Part shown: positions 1 through 9,351 of the stretch, in pieces
Numbering within the stretch: position 1 is the first letter of the stretch
Layout: every line of letters begins with the position of its first letter
Origin: Marinoscillum sp. 108
Lineage (GTDB): Bacteria; Bacteroidota; Bacteroidia; Cytophagales; Cyclobacteriaceae
Assembly: GCF_902506655.1 (NCBI RefSeq)
Contig: NZ_LR734808.1
Span: 3,346,501-3,410,500 of the forward strand
Direction: 5' to 3'
Length of the DNA: 64,000 bases
Translations under genes and position numbers: made by a program
Notes under the pieces: model-generated
Database searches by the model: none
What the model was told of the DNA's origin: nothing
What the model saw: only the letters and a program-made list of their open reading frames with translations

Positions 1-1
1 C

Positions 2-391
2 ATGGAGGCGCTCAAGGATATTCCGGAAGTGGAAAAGCCCCTGGAAACAGCCAAAGGGAGGGCCAAACTTCAAAAGACTGATATATTCAGGAAAATCATG
101 TGGTTTGGGTACGATGATGAAAACACCTGGTATCCACTGGATGTGAAACGGGTGAATGAGATCCTGGAATTGAACAAAGCCGGAAAGAAACCTGTGACCC
201 TGGCTGAGGATGTGGTGGAAGTGGTGAAAGATGACGTAGGGTTGAATAGTGACCTGGTGGCCATGGATAGAAAATTCTCCAAAGGAGATCCAAAATCTAA
301 AGGGAAGAACAAAAAGCGCAAGTTCAATAAGAATAAAAACAAGAACAAGAACCGAAAGAATCGTCCCAATAATCAGAATAAACCATCATGA
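2..391 (+). CDS. PSP1/RicT-like protein, C-terminal part (5' truncated by window)
   Basis: Only the last 129 codons are in the window; the reading frame is open to the left edge, so the ATG at position 2 is probably internal. The visible part contains a compact segment (IMWFGYDDENTWYPLDV) and a long low-complexity tail of alternating Lys and Asn residues (about residues 93-129), a highly basic end that could contact RNA. In Bacteroidota a PSP1-domain protein (RicT/YaaT-like) typically sits directly upstream of gldH. That conserved neighbourhood is the main reason for the call, because the PSP1 domain itself lies outside the window. The stop overlaps the gldH start by four bases (ATGA), suggesting translational coupling. 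Confidence 0.6.
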   Translation: MEALKDIPEVEKPLETAKGRAKLQKTDIFRKIMWFGYDDENTWYPLDVKRVNEILELNKAGKKPVTLAEDVVEVVKDDVGLNSDLVAMDRKFSKGDPKSKGKNKKRKFNKNKNKNKNRKNRPNNQNKPS

Positions 392-861
392 TAAAATCGA
401 TTTGGCTGCTCATTCCGGTAGCCCTATTGCTGGCATGTGATCCCGATCGAGTGTTTGAAGAAAACAAGAACCTTGAAGAGGCCTATTGGCATAAAGATTC
501 GCTGGTGACCTTTGAGTTTGATGTACCCGCTGCTGATCGCAAGTACGACCTCTATGCTAACATTAGGAATGCCCAGCACTTCCCTTTTTACAATTTGTAC
601 TACCAGTACACCCTTTCTGACTCGTCTGGGGTAGTGCTTGCTCAGGAGTTAAAGAACATTAATCTTTTCGATCCAAAAACGGGAGAACCCTATGGAAGCG
701 GTTTGGGTGATCTTTTCGATCACAGACAGTTGCTGCTTTCGGCTTATGACTTCCCGGCCCAGGGCAAGTACACGCTCACCTTTGAGCAATACATGCGACA
801 GGATAGTCTGGCGCTGATTATGTCAGTAGGGGCCAGACTTGAGCAGGTTACAGGGCAATAG
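388..861 (+). CDS. gldH: Gliding motility lipoprotein GldH
   Basis: A 157-residue lipoprotein. The N-terminus is a type II signal peptide ending in a lipobox (LLLAC, Cys at about residue 17), followed by Asp, so it should be lipid-anchored after export. The body matches the GldH pattern: a conserved Y-W-H-K-D-S segment near residues 32-38, an FPFYNLYYQY block and an LFDHRQ block. GldH is required for gliding motility in Flavobacterium and is thought to associate with the type IX secretion/gliding machinery; its biochemical function is unknown. The start ATG overlaps the upstream stop. It converges on the helicase gene with only two bases between the stop codons. Confidence 0.85.
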   Translation: MIKSIWLLIPVALLLACDPDRVFEENKNLEEAYWHKDSLVTFEFDVPAADRKYDLYANIRNAQHFPFYNLYYQYTLSDSSGVVLAQELKNINLFDPKTGEPYGSGLGDLFDHRQLLLSAYDFPAQGKYTLTFEQYMRQDSLALIMSVGARLEQVTGQ

Positions 862-863
862 AC

Positions 864-3800
864 TTACTCTTCCATTCGGTGAATAAACTTCTCCAGTTTT
901 TCCTGAGCTTGAGAACGGTTGATCCAAAATTCTCTGCTGTAAAACTGTAAAAACGGCCAGCCTTTCTCTACGAAATGAGTTTGGCGGTAACTATGTGCTT
1001 CCTTGGCCGATAGGGTATCATAAAAAAGATCATCATCCGTGAGAATCAGGCCTTGGTTCCGGTCGTTCATTTTTACCGTCAGGTCCGCAAAGGGCAGGCT
1101 CTTCTCCAGGATGGCGGTACTTTCCGTATGCGTGAGTCTGTTTCTTAGGTACCAGCTTTGATGGTGGTTGGTGTCTTCCTGGCTTTCGGGTTGCCACTGG
1201 CCATCACTCACGTTTTTGGCATATTCCAGATAGGCTTTTAGCAGTTTCGGGCCTGGGTTGACGGTTTGCTCGGTGTGGAGCTGATGGGGAAGCAGGCTGG
1301 TGATGACGTAGATCGCTTCACGTGCGCGGGTGATGGCCACGTTTAGCCTGTTTTCGCCTCCGGCCTGATTGAGTGAACCAAAGCGGAGCTGTAGGTTGCC
1401 TTTCAGATCAGGGGCATAGGCCGTACTGAATATGATGATGTCGCGCTCATCTCCCTGCACATTTTCTATGTTCTTGACAAAGAGCGAATCCGGGATGGTA
1501 AGTTCGGATGCGTCTTGTTTCTGCTCTACCAAATCCAAAATGAGCCCTTGCTGATTGTTGTTGAAGGTGACTATACCAATGGATTTATCAGGGTGAGATT
1601 GATTGAGTTTTTTCAAGAGCGCTATCACAGCCTCTGCTTCTTCCTGGTTGGTGTTGTTTTTCCAGGTACCATTTTGTTTTAAATAGTGGATGTTGGGCTT
1701 CCCATTTTTGGCCAGATGATAGTCGGGGAGTAGCTTGAGCTTGCCATTGTAGAAGTGATGATTGGAAAACTCGATCAACTCCAATGACCTGCTACGGTAG
1801 TGACCTCTCAGGCTTACCTCTGTCAGGTACTGTTTGGCCAGACCCAGCAGAGAATCCACCTCCAACTCTGGCGCATCGTCAGACTCGTCTTCCCATCGTA
1901 CCCGGTAGAGGTCGTTGGGCTGAAGCTGCCTATCATCACCCACTATGACCACTTGTCTGCCGCGGTACATGGCCGGGATGCCCCGCTCAGCAAAGCACTG
2001 AGACGCTTCGTCAAAAATAACCAGGTCGAAAGTCTCAGCCATAGGGAAAATAGCCGATGCGGACTCTGGAGAAGCCAGCCAGCATGGGAGCAGGGAGAAT
2101 ACCTCTTCATGAAACTGTGAAATGACCCTTCGTATAGGCCAGATTTTCCTTTTCTTGGTGACCTGATGATACAGATCCTTGTAGGTTACCAGATTATTGA
2201 GCCTGTTATATTCCAGGTTTTCATAGGTTCGTTCCCGTGACTTGAGCAGTAGTATTTCTTTACTGATGCTCATTTTGTCTTCAATGGCCTGCTGTAGCTC
2301 CTGTGTGAGGTGGTCAATCTTGAAGGAAGAAACAGCCCTCAAAATGGGGTATTTGGTTTCAATGTGATCGATCCAGGCCAGGGCGAGACTGTTTTCAAAA
2401 AGACTGATCACTTTTTGCTTGTCCTCATGATCTCTGTCCACGAGTTCTGAAATGATTTTTTCTTCCTCTCTGGTAAACCCTCCTTTCAGCTTGTGATACT
2501 CCACCAACGCATCAAAATCCTCAGTGAGTTGCTTTTGAATGATTTCCACCCGCTCCTTGCCGAGGAGGATACTGCGTACCTGCTTTTCAGAAATGTATTT
2601 GGCCCACCGTTGGAGTTGCAGAGGGATCTTTTCAAGGAACGAGAGGAGCGCCCCGAGAGCGGAAATATAGGATCCACGATCCACTGTTTTGGATGGGATA
2701 AACTGTGTGATGGTTCTCACAGCTCGGGTCAGCTGTATACATTTTAGCCCCAGTTTTTGGTAAAAAAACCAATTCTGGATGTCAATTTTCCGAAAGGTTT
2801 TGGGAAATTCTATAAGCCAAGGGGTTTTCTCTATTTTGGTGACAATGTGCTCATAGTTGAGTCGGTTGTCAATGCGTTTCAGAAGAATCTCAAATCCCTC
2901 CCGGTTGCTCTTGAGCTCGTTCGCTACCAGCACACGGGTGATGAAAATTTTGTCTGCTGAAAAGAGTCGCCACCTGATCCAGCTAAACAGGTTTTTTCGG
3001 GCACGTATGGCGTGCTCCAGCGCTTCCTGAAAGCGACCGAGTTCACTTGAGGCCAGCGAAACCTCAGGTCCGTCCCCTTTAAAACACTGCAGCATGGTTC
3101 GTTCCAGATTGGAGAGCCATAGCGGGTCTTCATCCGGATCAAACTCCATCATGTGCTTATAATACTGGAACACGGTCTCGTTATCCAGGTTGGTACGCAG
3201 CATGCTGAGGTCTTGCTGATGGGATAGGAAATGCAGGCAGGTTTCAAAGTCAAGGGCCAGTACGGCAAATTGGAGCGATTCAGTTTTTAGTCTGAGCTCA
3301 AACTCGGGAATCTCTTCCAGGAGCGCCTTGATCTTGACAAAGTCCTGACTTGTGAAGGTGGCAAAAGAGGGCCCAGAGATCCAGAAATGTGGTTTTTTTT
3401 CAAATTTCTGATAGTAATCGAGAAACCGTGAAAGTCGGCTGATAAACTCGGGGGCATGCTGGTAATCAAATTGTCGATATTGCTGATTGAGGGAAAAAGA
3501 AGGCTGCTCGGGATCTGATGTGAGGTAAAGTTCTTTTACCGACTTTCCACATTCAGATTCATCGAAAAGGGCCGTTTTGAACTCCTCCAACTCTTCTGTG
3601 GTCTGATCGATTTTTCTACTGGCCTGCAGGAAGTTACGCTCCAGGTGGATGGCATCCAGGCCATTGTTTTTTTGGCGGTATTCATCCAGACTGTCCACCT
3701 GTCTGGCGATTTGCCCGAAAATATCTTTCCGATCATTTTTGAAATCATGGACCAGGCCGATGAAGTCATGGAGCTCCTGCTGCTGCAGGCGGGCATACAC

Positions 3801-4859
3801 CACATCCAGCGCCGCTTTTTTCTGGCAGACCAACAGCACGTTTTTTCCTCTGGCGATAAAGTCACTGATCAGGTTGCAGATAAGCTGAGACTTGCCTGTA
3901 CCCGGAGGGCCTTGCACGGTGAGGGAATTGCCGTTTTTGATCAGTTTGAGTGCATACTCCTGCGAGGCATCCATCTCAAACGGCGTGAAGGTGGTCTCTT
4001 CCTTTACCTGATCGGAAAAGCGAATGTTTTGAGAAGCCTCCGGATCCTCTTTGATTCGGGAGGTAAAGAAGTCCGATAGATCCGTGGTTTTCGGATTTTC
4101 CAGTAATTTGACGTAGTCCGGTACCAGGTAGGAGCCCGCCTGTGGGAAAATGCCCAGGACAGCTTCTGGATGTAGTTTTAACTCACCATTTTTTTGATCT
4201 GTTTCGAAATCCGTTTTTTTGTAGTTGACAAAGGGGAGTAACTTATCCAGAAAATTTTCCTGATTGAAGTTTAATTCCAGATTGCTCTCCTTCAATATTC
4301 CGTAGAGCTCCGTGCGGTACACAGTGCTGTCCCGGTCCAGATCGGTCAGCACAGATTCAATTAATTCCTCGTCCAGAGAGGCTTTATTGTAATATGCATA
4401 GCTGAGCAGAAAGGTTTTGTTGAAGGTGATGTTTACATCCTTGCGTTGCTCCAGGTGCCAGCCGTTAGGGCCGCGACTCAAAGACACCGGGAAGAAAATG
4501 AGTGGGCACCTGACCAGGGTTCCATCACTGAATTTACCCCGGACGAATGGCCACCCAACATAAAGGTCCCGGGCCCCTCGCTCCTGAAAGATAAACTGTT
4601 CTATTCGCTGAATTTTTCTGAGTTTCTGGCTGGTAGTGTTGACAGACTTATCTCTCGCATCAAATTCATCGCAGAGTTTGATGCGCTCTTTTTGACCTAT
4701 GAGTGCTTCAATCACACTGAAGCTGGGTTCATTATTGGCAAAATCCAGATCGTGAATGTCGAGAAACTGATCCGAGATCAACCTAAGGAGGAGTAGTGAT
4801 CGATTGTTTCCGGACAGATTGGTGAGCCTACGTAAGTAAGATTGTAGAATTTTCTCCAT
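864..4859 (-). CDS. Very large SF1 (UPF1-like) helicase with DUF4011-like N-terminus and nuclease-like C-terminus
   Basis: A 1331-residue protein. The N-terminus (YLRRLTNLSGNNRSLLLLRL) resembles the start of DUF4011-type helicases. Walker A is GPPGTGKS with its Lys at residue 323. Walker B is DEAS from residue 950, so about 630 residues separate the two motifs, a long mostly helical insertion. Later helicase motifs follow (VVIVGDDRQLQP, LRGHYRSRSLELIEFSN, NVQGDERDIIIFSTAYAP, LNVAITRAREAIYVITS). The last about 100 residues (around GLILTDDD and GWPFLQFYSREFW) resemble the Vsr/DUF559-like endonuclease tail found on DUF4011 helicases. Related DUF4011-helicase-Vsr proteins have been reported as antiphage (Hhe). 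Whether this one defends or does housekeeping repair cannot be decided here. It lies 10 bases downstream of the HhH gene, on the same strand. Confidence 0.8.
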   Translation of the reverse strand: MEKILQSYLRRLTNLSGNNRSLLLLRLISDQFLDIHDLDFANNEPSFSVIEALIGQKERIKLCDEFDARDKSVNTTSQKLRKIQRIEQFIFQERGARDLYVGWPFVRGKFSDGTLVRCPLIFFPVSLSRGPNGWHLEQRKDVNITFNKTFLLSYAYYNKASLDEELIESVLTDLDRDSTVYRTELYGILKESNLELNFNQENFLDKLLPFVNYKKTDFETDQKNGELKLHPEAVLGIFPQAGSYLVPDYVKLLENPKTTDLSDFFTSRIKEDPEASQNIRFSDQVKEETTFTPFEMDASQEYALKLIKNGNSLTVQGPPGTGKSQLICNLISDFIARGKNVLLVCQKKAALDVVYARLQQQELHDFIGLVHDFKNDRKDIFGQIARQVDSLDEYRQKNNGLDAIHLERNFLQASRKIDQTTEELEEFKTALFDESECGKSVKELYLTSDPEQPSFSLNQQYRQFDYQHAPEFISRLSRFLDYYQKFEKKPHFWISGPSFATFTSQDFVKIKALLEEIPEFELRLKTESLQFAVLALDFETCLHFLSHQQDLSMLRTNLDNETVFQYYKHMMEFDPDEDPLWLSNLERTMLQCFKGDGPEVSLASSELGRFQEALEHAIRARKNLFSWIRWRLFSADKIFITRVLVANELKSNREGFEILLKRIDNRLNYEHIVTKIEKTPWLIEFPKTFRKIDIQNWFFYQKLGLKCIQLTRAVRTITQFIPSKTVDRGSYISALGALLSFLEKIPLQLQRWAKYISEKQVRSILLGKERVEIIQKQLTEDFDALVEYHKLKGGFTREEEKIISELVDRDHEDKQKVISLFENSLALAWIDHIETKYPILRAVSSFKIDHLTQELQQAIEDKMSISKEILLLKSRERTYENLEYNRLNNLVTYKDLYHQVTKKRKIWPIRRVISQFHEEVFSLLPCWLASPESASAIFPMAETFDLVIFDEASQCFAERGIPAMYRGRQVVIVGDDRQLQPNDLYRVRWEDESDDAPELEVDSLLGLAKQYLTEVSLRGHYRSRSLELIEFSNHHFYNGKLKLLPDYHLAKNGKPNIHYLKQNGTWKNNTNQEEAEAVIALLKKLNQSHPDKSIGIVTFNNNQQGLILDLVEQKQDASELTIPDSLFVKNIENVQGDERDIIIFSTAYAPDLKGNLQLRFGSLNQAGGENRLNVAITRAREAIYVITSLLPHQLHTEQTVNPGPKLLKAYLEYAKNVSDGQWQPESQEDTNHHQSWYLRNRLTHTESTAILEKSLPFADLTVKMNDRNQGLILTDDDLFYDTLSAKEAHSYRQTHFVEKGWPFLQFYSREFWINRSQAQEKLEKFIHRMEE

Positions 4860-4869
4860 AAGGTGTCCT

Positions 4870-5781
4870 TCACGGATTAGGTGAAAGATAGGGATATATT
4901 TTTTGATATAAACTGTCGCTGAGAATCTTTATGGGTTTTATCTGACTGACAGAATCTAAATGTCCCTGCTGCTTGCGGAAACTTACAATGGCCCTTGCCA
5001 GATTGTAATCGATGTAGGGATGTGTGTAGAGGTGTTTGAGCGAATCGGTATTAATGTTGATTTTTCTCACCTCTCCGGTGAAAATAGCCAGATGCGATAG
5101 CTTGTTGATGACCTCCGGGTCAAGGCCGTAAACCTCACGCAGCTGATCGTTCGAGTGGAATCCACCGAGTTTATCTCGAAAAGTGACGATTCGCTCAGAG
5201 AGCACAGGGCCTATTCCCCGGACAGTCTGTAAATCAGCTGCTGTTGCGCGGTTAATGTCGAACCTTTTCTTACTTTCAGTAACCTTTTCTACGGGTACTA
5301 TTTTCGATTCTTTGGGAGCGATCACCTCCGGGAGCTGGATTTTCGACCACAGCGCCTGCACACGCTCTTCTGAGATGCCGTATATTTTAGAGAGGTCACT
5401 TTTCACCTTAAAGGACCCGCCATGTTCACGATAGTTGATTAGGTTAGTGGAGGCTTTTTCGGAAAACCCCAAGGAGATAAGGTCTTGTAGGGAGGCCGTG
5501 TTAGGGTCAAAGGGGAAGGATTTGGGTTCCACGATAGGGGAGGTGATTTCCGGACTTTTAAATTCTTTCAGCTCCAAAAAGGATTCCAGCTCTTCTCCCC
5601 ACTGGCGCAAAGATTCTTGGTCAGCAGTGAAACTTTCTTTGTCCGATCGCGATTCAATGAGATAGATTTTGGGTAGTACGGCTGCCAGAAAGGTGACGAG
5701 AATCAAAACGAGGGTGCCATTGGCTTCAGATTTCGAAAAGCCAAGCGTGTCAATTATCCACTGTCTGATAAATCTGATCAT
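4870..5781 (-). CDS. Membrane-anchored helix-hairpin-helix (ComEA-like) protein
   Basis: 303 residues. One hydrophobic segment at about residues 24-43 (LVLILVTFLAAVLPKIYLI) should anchor it in the inner membrane with the rest outside the cytoplasm. Three helix-hairpin-helix units follow, each starting with an N-x-A/T-type helix: about residues 93-145 (FDPNTASLQDLISLGFS), 173-226 (FDINRATAADLQTVRGIGPV) and 237-290 (ININTDSLKHL). Such HhH repeats bind the DNA backbone non-specifically, as in the competence protein ComEA. The protein has three units where ComEA usually has one tandem pair, and no other competence gene is nearby, so a DNA-uptake role is only a possibility. It precedes the helicase and is divergent from hemA across 127 bases. 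Confidence 0.8.
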   Translation of the reverse strand: MIRFIRQWIIDTLGFSKSEANGTLVLILVTFLAAVLPKIYLIESRSDKESFTADQESLRQWGEELESFLELKEFKSPEITSPIVEPKSFPFDPNTASLQDLISLGFSEKASTNLINYREHGGSFKVKSDLSKIYGISEERVQALWSKIQLPEVIAPKESKIVPVEKVTESKKRFDINRATAADLQTVRGIGPVLSERIVTFRDKLGGFHSNDQLREVYGLDPEVINKLSHLAIFTGEVRKININTDSLKHLYTHPYIDYNLARAIVSFRKQQGHLDSVSQIKPIKILSDSLYQKIYPYLSPNP

Positions 5782-5853
5782 TGACCGGTGTTTACAAACA
5801 AGAATAATAGATTTTTATGATAAATGTCATGTGGTTAATAACGCATCGTGCCT

Positions 5854-5861
5854 TATTTTTG
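5854..5861 (+). promoter_or_regulatory. Putative -7 element for hemA
   Basis: TATTTTTG matches the Bacteroidota -7 consensus TAnnTTTG exactly, 47 bases before the hemA ATG. No clear TTTG -33 box lies at the expected 19-21 base spacing (the corresponding bases read GTGG), so this is a candidate only. Confidence 0.4.
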
Positions 5862-5908
5862 CAAACACTTGAAATTTTCACGAAAAAGTAAAGTAGCGTA
5901 AAGGATAG

Positions 5909-7171
5909 ATGCAGAGACATTTTAAGGCAGTAGGGATATCTTATAAAAACACTCCGTTGGAGGTGAGAGAGTCCGTGGCTTTTGATGAGCCGCAGACAAG
6001 GCGTTTTCTGGTTCAGCTCAAGGAGATGTTGAGTGTGGATGAGGCGTTGGTGCTTTCCACCTGCAATCGAACAGAGATCTACTATTTTGCTTCCGAGAAT
6101 CTAAACAAAGAAATCAGCGGGTTGGTGGATGTGTTTCATGGTATTTCTACTACCGCACCATCAGCCGGATATTTCAAACCGTTCACTCATCGGGAGGCGG
6201 TTCGGCATTTGTTTGAGGTGGCGCTTGGCCTTCAGTCAATGGTCCTAGGGGATATCCAGATCACCAATCAGGTAAAGAAAGCTTATCAGTGGGCGGCTGA
6301 TGAAAACATGGCGGGTCCATTTTTACATCGCCTGCTCCATACCATATTTTATACGAACAAGCGGGTAGTTCAGGAAACTGCCTTTCACGACGGAACAGCT
6401 TCTGTGGCTTCTGCTGCCGCCAGCGTGGCTGAGAAGTTTATGGTCAATTATACCGCTCCCAAAGTGGCCATTGTGGGAATGGGAGAAATCGGTCAGAATG
6501 TGGCTGAAAACCTCAAAGGGGTGAATGCGGAGATCACGCTCCTGAACCGGACTTTCTCTACAGCAGAGGCTAAGGCTGCTGAGCTGGATTATCTGGCCAG
6601 GCCGTTTGAAGAGTTGGACGCGGTGTTAAAAGACGCGCACGTGATCATCAGTGCGGTGCAGACTCCCAGTCCAATTATCCATGCAGCGCACCTCTCAGAA
6701 AACTCTCATCCCAAATTGCTGATAGATCTTTCGGTACCCAGAAGTATTGCCGAGGATGTGGAATCCGTATCCGGTGTGCTGCTCTACAACGTGGATCAGC
6801 TTCAGGAGCGAGCCTCAGAAGCTCTTGAGAAGCGAAAATCTGCAGTAGCTCTGGTGAGCGCCATTGTCACTGAGAGTATCGCTGAGTTTGACAACTGGTC
6901 ACAGGAGATGGAAGTATCTCCTACCATCAAGAAATTCAAGCAGGCTCTGGAGGACATCAGAAAGCAAGAGCTGGCCAGATATACTGACAAGGTAGATGAG
7001 GCACAGGCCAAGCTTCTCGATAAAGCCACCAAGAACATGATCCAGAAAGTGATCAAGCTCCCGGTGTTGCAACTAAAAGCGGCTTGCAAACGGGGTGAAG
7101 CTGATTCTATGGTGGGGCTCCTCAATGATCTTTTCAATCTCGAAAAGGAAGAAACCAAAGATTCCGAGTAG
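5909..7171 (+). CDS. hemA: Glutamyl-tRNA reductase
   Basis: A 420-residue protein, normal for the family. It reduces glutamyl-tRNA(Glu) to glutamate-1-semialdehyde with NADPH, the first committed step of the C5 haem pathway in the cytoplasm. Visible features are the active-site block LSTCNRTEIYYF with the nucleophilic Cys at residue 52, the substrate-domain segment LGLQSMVLGDIQITNQVKKA, an NADPH-binding glycine loop (VAIVGMGEIGQNVAENL), the LIDLSVPRSI segment, and a C-terminal helical dimerisation domain (about residues 315-410). No other haem gene is adjacent. The next gene, for a WG-repeat protein, starts 31 bases downstream and is probably cotranscribed. Confidence 0.96.
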   Translation: MQRHFKAVGISYKNTPLEVRESVAFDEPQTRRFLVQLKEMLSVDEALVLSTCNRTEIYYFASENLNKEISGLVDVFHGISTTAPSAGYFKPFTHREAVRHLFEVALGLQSMVLGDIQITNQVKKAYQWAADENMAGPFLHRLLHTIFYTNKRVVQETAFHDGTASVASAAASVAEKFMVNYTAPKVAIVGMGEIGQNVAENLKGVNAEITLLNRTFSTAEAKAAELDYLARPFEELDAVLKDAHVIISAVQTPSPIIHAAHLSENSHPKLLIDLSVPRSIAEDVESVSGVLLYNVDQLQERASEALEKRKSAVALVSAIVTESIAEFDNWSQEMEVSPTIKKFKQALEDIRKQELARYTDKVDEAQAKLLDKATKNMIQKVIKLPVLQLKAACKRGEADSMVGLLNDLFNLEKEETKDSE

Positions 7172-7202
7172 TCATCTAGCTTTACCTTCTCTATATTTGA
7201 GC

Positions 7203-9344
7203 ATGCGTAAATCCTACGTTTTTTTGGCTCTGTTTTTTTCTGGCTTGGCTGGTTTTGCGGGCGAGTTGCGCATCATCACATCTGGTGGTTTGCAGGGTGT
7301 GGCCAATGATCAGGGTCAGGTGGTAGTGCCAGCAATCTATGAGAAGCTGGGCTGGTCCAATGGGCAAAGTGATATCACGAGCGAGTCTATCGGATATTTT
7401 GAAAATGGGAAGTGGGGACTCATCAATATTAAGACTACCAAGCTCACCAATGCCAGATACACCACGCTGGAGCCTTTTAATGATTTGCTTTTCGAGGCAG
7501 GGATAGCCGGAAAATTCACCAATATTATTTTCCGTGGGTTGATTGACAGCAAGTCCCAAGTGCATCTCGATTTCAAGTACTACACCATTGATGATTTGGG
7601 AGATCACCGGCTACTCGTGTCAGAGTACGTCACCGGAGGTGAGTTGCGCTTTGGCGTGTATACAGATCAAAATGAAAGATTGATTGCCCCGGAGTATGCT
7701 TCCATAGATCGGGAAGGGAATTACATTTTGGCGAGAAACAAGGCCCGTAAAGCGAGAATCTATAACCTGAACGGTCAGGTGGTACTGCCCGTATGGGTGG
7801 ATGAGGTAAAGCCCACCTCGGAGGGCCTGGTGGTTATCAATGAGGGGTATCAGGGTTTTCTTGATCATCACGGCAAGTTGATCCATGAGCTTACTTACAA
7901 GTCAGTTGAGGATTTGGTGAAGTTTCCCCGCTGGGAAGTGAAAAAGCTGAATGGCGCTGAGCAACGATTTTTTCTCTGTGATTCTTTGAGTTACGATTAT
8001 GAAACGGACTTACTTATCGCCCATGTGAACAATGCCGAACACATGCTGGGTGCTAGCGAGACACTCTTTCAGGATCAGCAACATGGCCTAAAGTACATCA
8101 GCAACGGTTTCTTGGTGACACGCAATAAGTACCTCCAGACCTGGGGGATTTACAAGACAGATGGTCGTGAAGTGGCCATAGGGTTTGATTCAGTCGCTGT
8201 GGATGCTGATTATTTTTATGCAAAATCAGGGGCTAGCTGGGATGTGTACAATCTTTTTGGCAGGAAGATCAATGACCGACCTTTTCAGCAGGTGAGGAGC
8301 TCTCAGGAGCGCCATGTGCCGGTCAGGAAAAATGATTATTGGGGCTGGGTAGATTTTCAGGGTGAGCAGCTCATTAATTATCACTTTGAGGATGTTATAC
8401 CCACCACTAATCCGGGCCATTTTATGGCTAAAAACTATGGCAGATGGGGCGTGAGTGGCTTTGACGATGAGTGGCTGATCATGCCTCAGTATGACAGTGT
8501 TTATGCCTATCAATCGTTCTATTTGGCCGAAAGAGGCTTTGCCACTCATGTGTATAGCCTGGGTGGGAAGTTGTTGTATGAGTTGCCATATACACTGATG
8601 CCGGGAGATTTTCTGGCTGTGCAGGACTCTGCCAGTGTGGGAGCTGTGACTGATCAGGGGTACTATATTTATCCCGAATATGATGAGGTGAGTCGGCATG
8701 GTGAGTTTTTTGAATTGAGAAAAGGTACCATCACGGGGCTCATTTCCGGGACGGGGCGGGTGCTCTTAGGCCCAAAAGATGCGGTGGAGGATGTGCTTTC
8801 TTATTCAGAAGGGTACTTCCATATCATCAAGGATGGGAAGCACGGTTTTGTAGATGAGAACGGAAAACTCAGGATTGCTAACCGGTATGACTCGGCGCAA
8901 TATTATCATGAAGGGCTGGCCCCGGTAAAATTGCTGGGGAAATGGGGTTTTGTAGACCCCGCCGAGAACTTGGTCATTCAGCCGTTTTACAGATACTCCA
9001 GCGTGTTTGATCATGGTCTGGCTGTGATTCAGTCGGGTGAGCATTTTGGAATTATCAATCAGGAAGGGGAAGAAGTGATAGCCCCTGTATGGAAGTACAT
9101 CGAGCGCCTCACCACTGGCAATTACAGGATCACAGACTGGGATATGAAAATGGGTCTGGTTGATGCCAATGGTAAATTTATTGTACGTCCCAATTATGGG
9201 TCCATAGAAGATACCGATCAGGCACTCATCATAGCCGGCCGATCTGGTAAAAAAGGAGTCCTGGACTACTCAGGGTTTACTAAAGTACCGTTCGACTACC
9301 AACAGATACAGATTGTTGGAGATTACTTGTTATTGAGGAAATAA
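7203..9344 (+). CDS. Secreted WG (KWG)-repeat protein
   Basis: 713 residues from the ATG at 7203. An in-frame ATG at 7095 lies inside hemA, whereas 7203 begins a good signal peptide (MRKSYVFLALFFSGLAGFAG). The mature part is built of WG-type repeats, recognisable as G(K/R)WG(L/V/F)-containing units of roughly 40-60 residues followed by I-x-P-x-Y/F-D motifs, for example GKWGLI, GRWGVSGFDDEWLIMPQYD, GKHGFVDENGKLRI and GKWGFVDPAENLVIQPFY. WG repeats are thought to form beta-rich scaffolds; no catalytic residues are evident. It lies 31 bases after hemA and converges on the M16 gene with only seven bases between them. The function is unknown. Confidence 0.8.
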   Translation: MRKSYVFLALFFSGLAGFAGELRIITSGGLQGVANDQGQVVVPAIYEKLGWSNGQSDITSESIGYFENGKWGLINIKTTKLTNARYTTLEPFNDLLFEAGIAGKFTNIIFRGLIDSKSQVHLDFKYYTIDDLGDHRLLVSEYVTGGELRFGVYTDQNERLIAPEYASIDREGNYILARNKARKARIYNLNGQVVLPVWVDEVKPTSEGLVVINEGYQGFLDHHGKLIHELTYKSVEDLVKFPRWEVKKLNGAEQRFFLCDSLSYDYETDLLIAHVNNAEHMLGASETLFQDQQHGLKYISNGFLVTRNKYLQTWGIYKTDGREVAIGFDSVAVDADYFYAKSGASWDVYNLFGRKINDRPFQQVRSSQERHVPVRKNDYWGWVDFQGEQLINYHFEDVIPTTNPGHFMAKNYGRWGVSGFDDEWLIMPQYDSVYAYQSFYLAERGFATHVYSLGGKLLYELPYTLMPGDFLAVQDSASVGAVTDQGYYIYPEYDEVSRHGEFFELRKGTITGLISGTGRVLLGPKDAVEDVLSYSEGYFHIIKDGKHGFVDENGKLRIANRYDSAQYYHEGLAPVKLLGKWGFVDPAENLVIQPFYRYSSVFDHGLAVIQSGEHFGIINQEGEEVIAPVWKYIERLTTGNYRITDWDMKMGLVDANGKFIVRPNYGSIEDTDQALIIAGRSGKKGVLDYSGFTKVPFDYQQIQIVGDYLLLRK

Positions 9345-9351
9345 CCGTGAT

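Noticed and set aside
3645-4079. 144-codon plus-strand frame within the helicase gene
   Set aside because: Antisense to the Walker A region of the helicase; no independent coding evidence.
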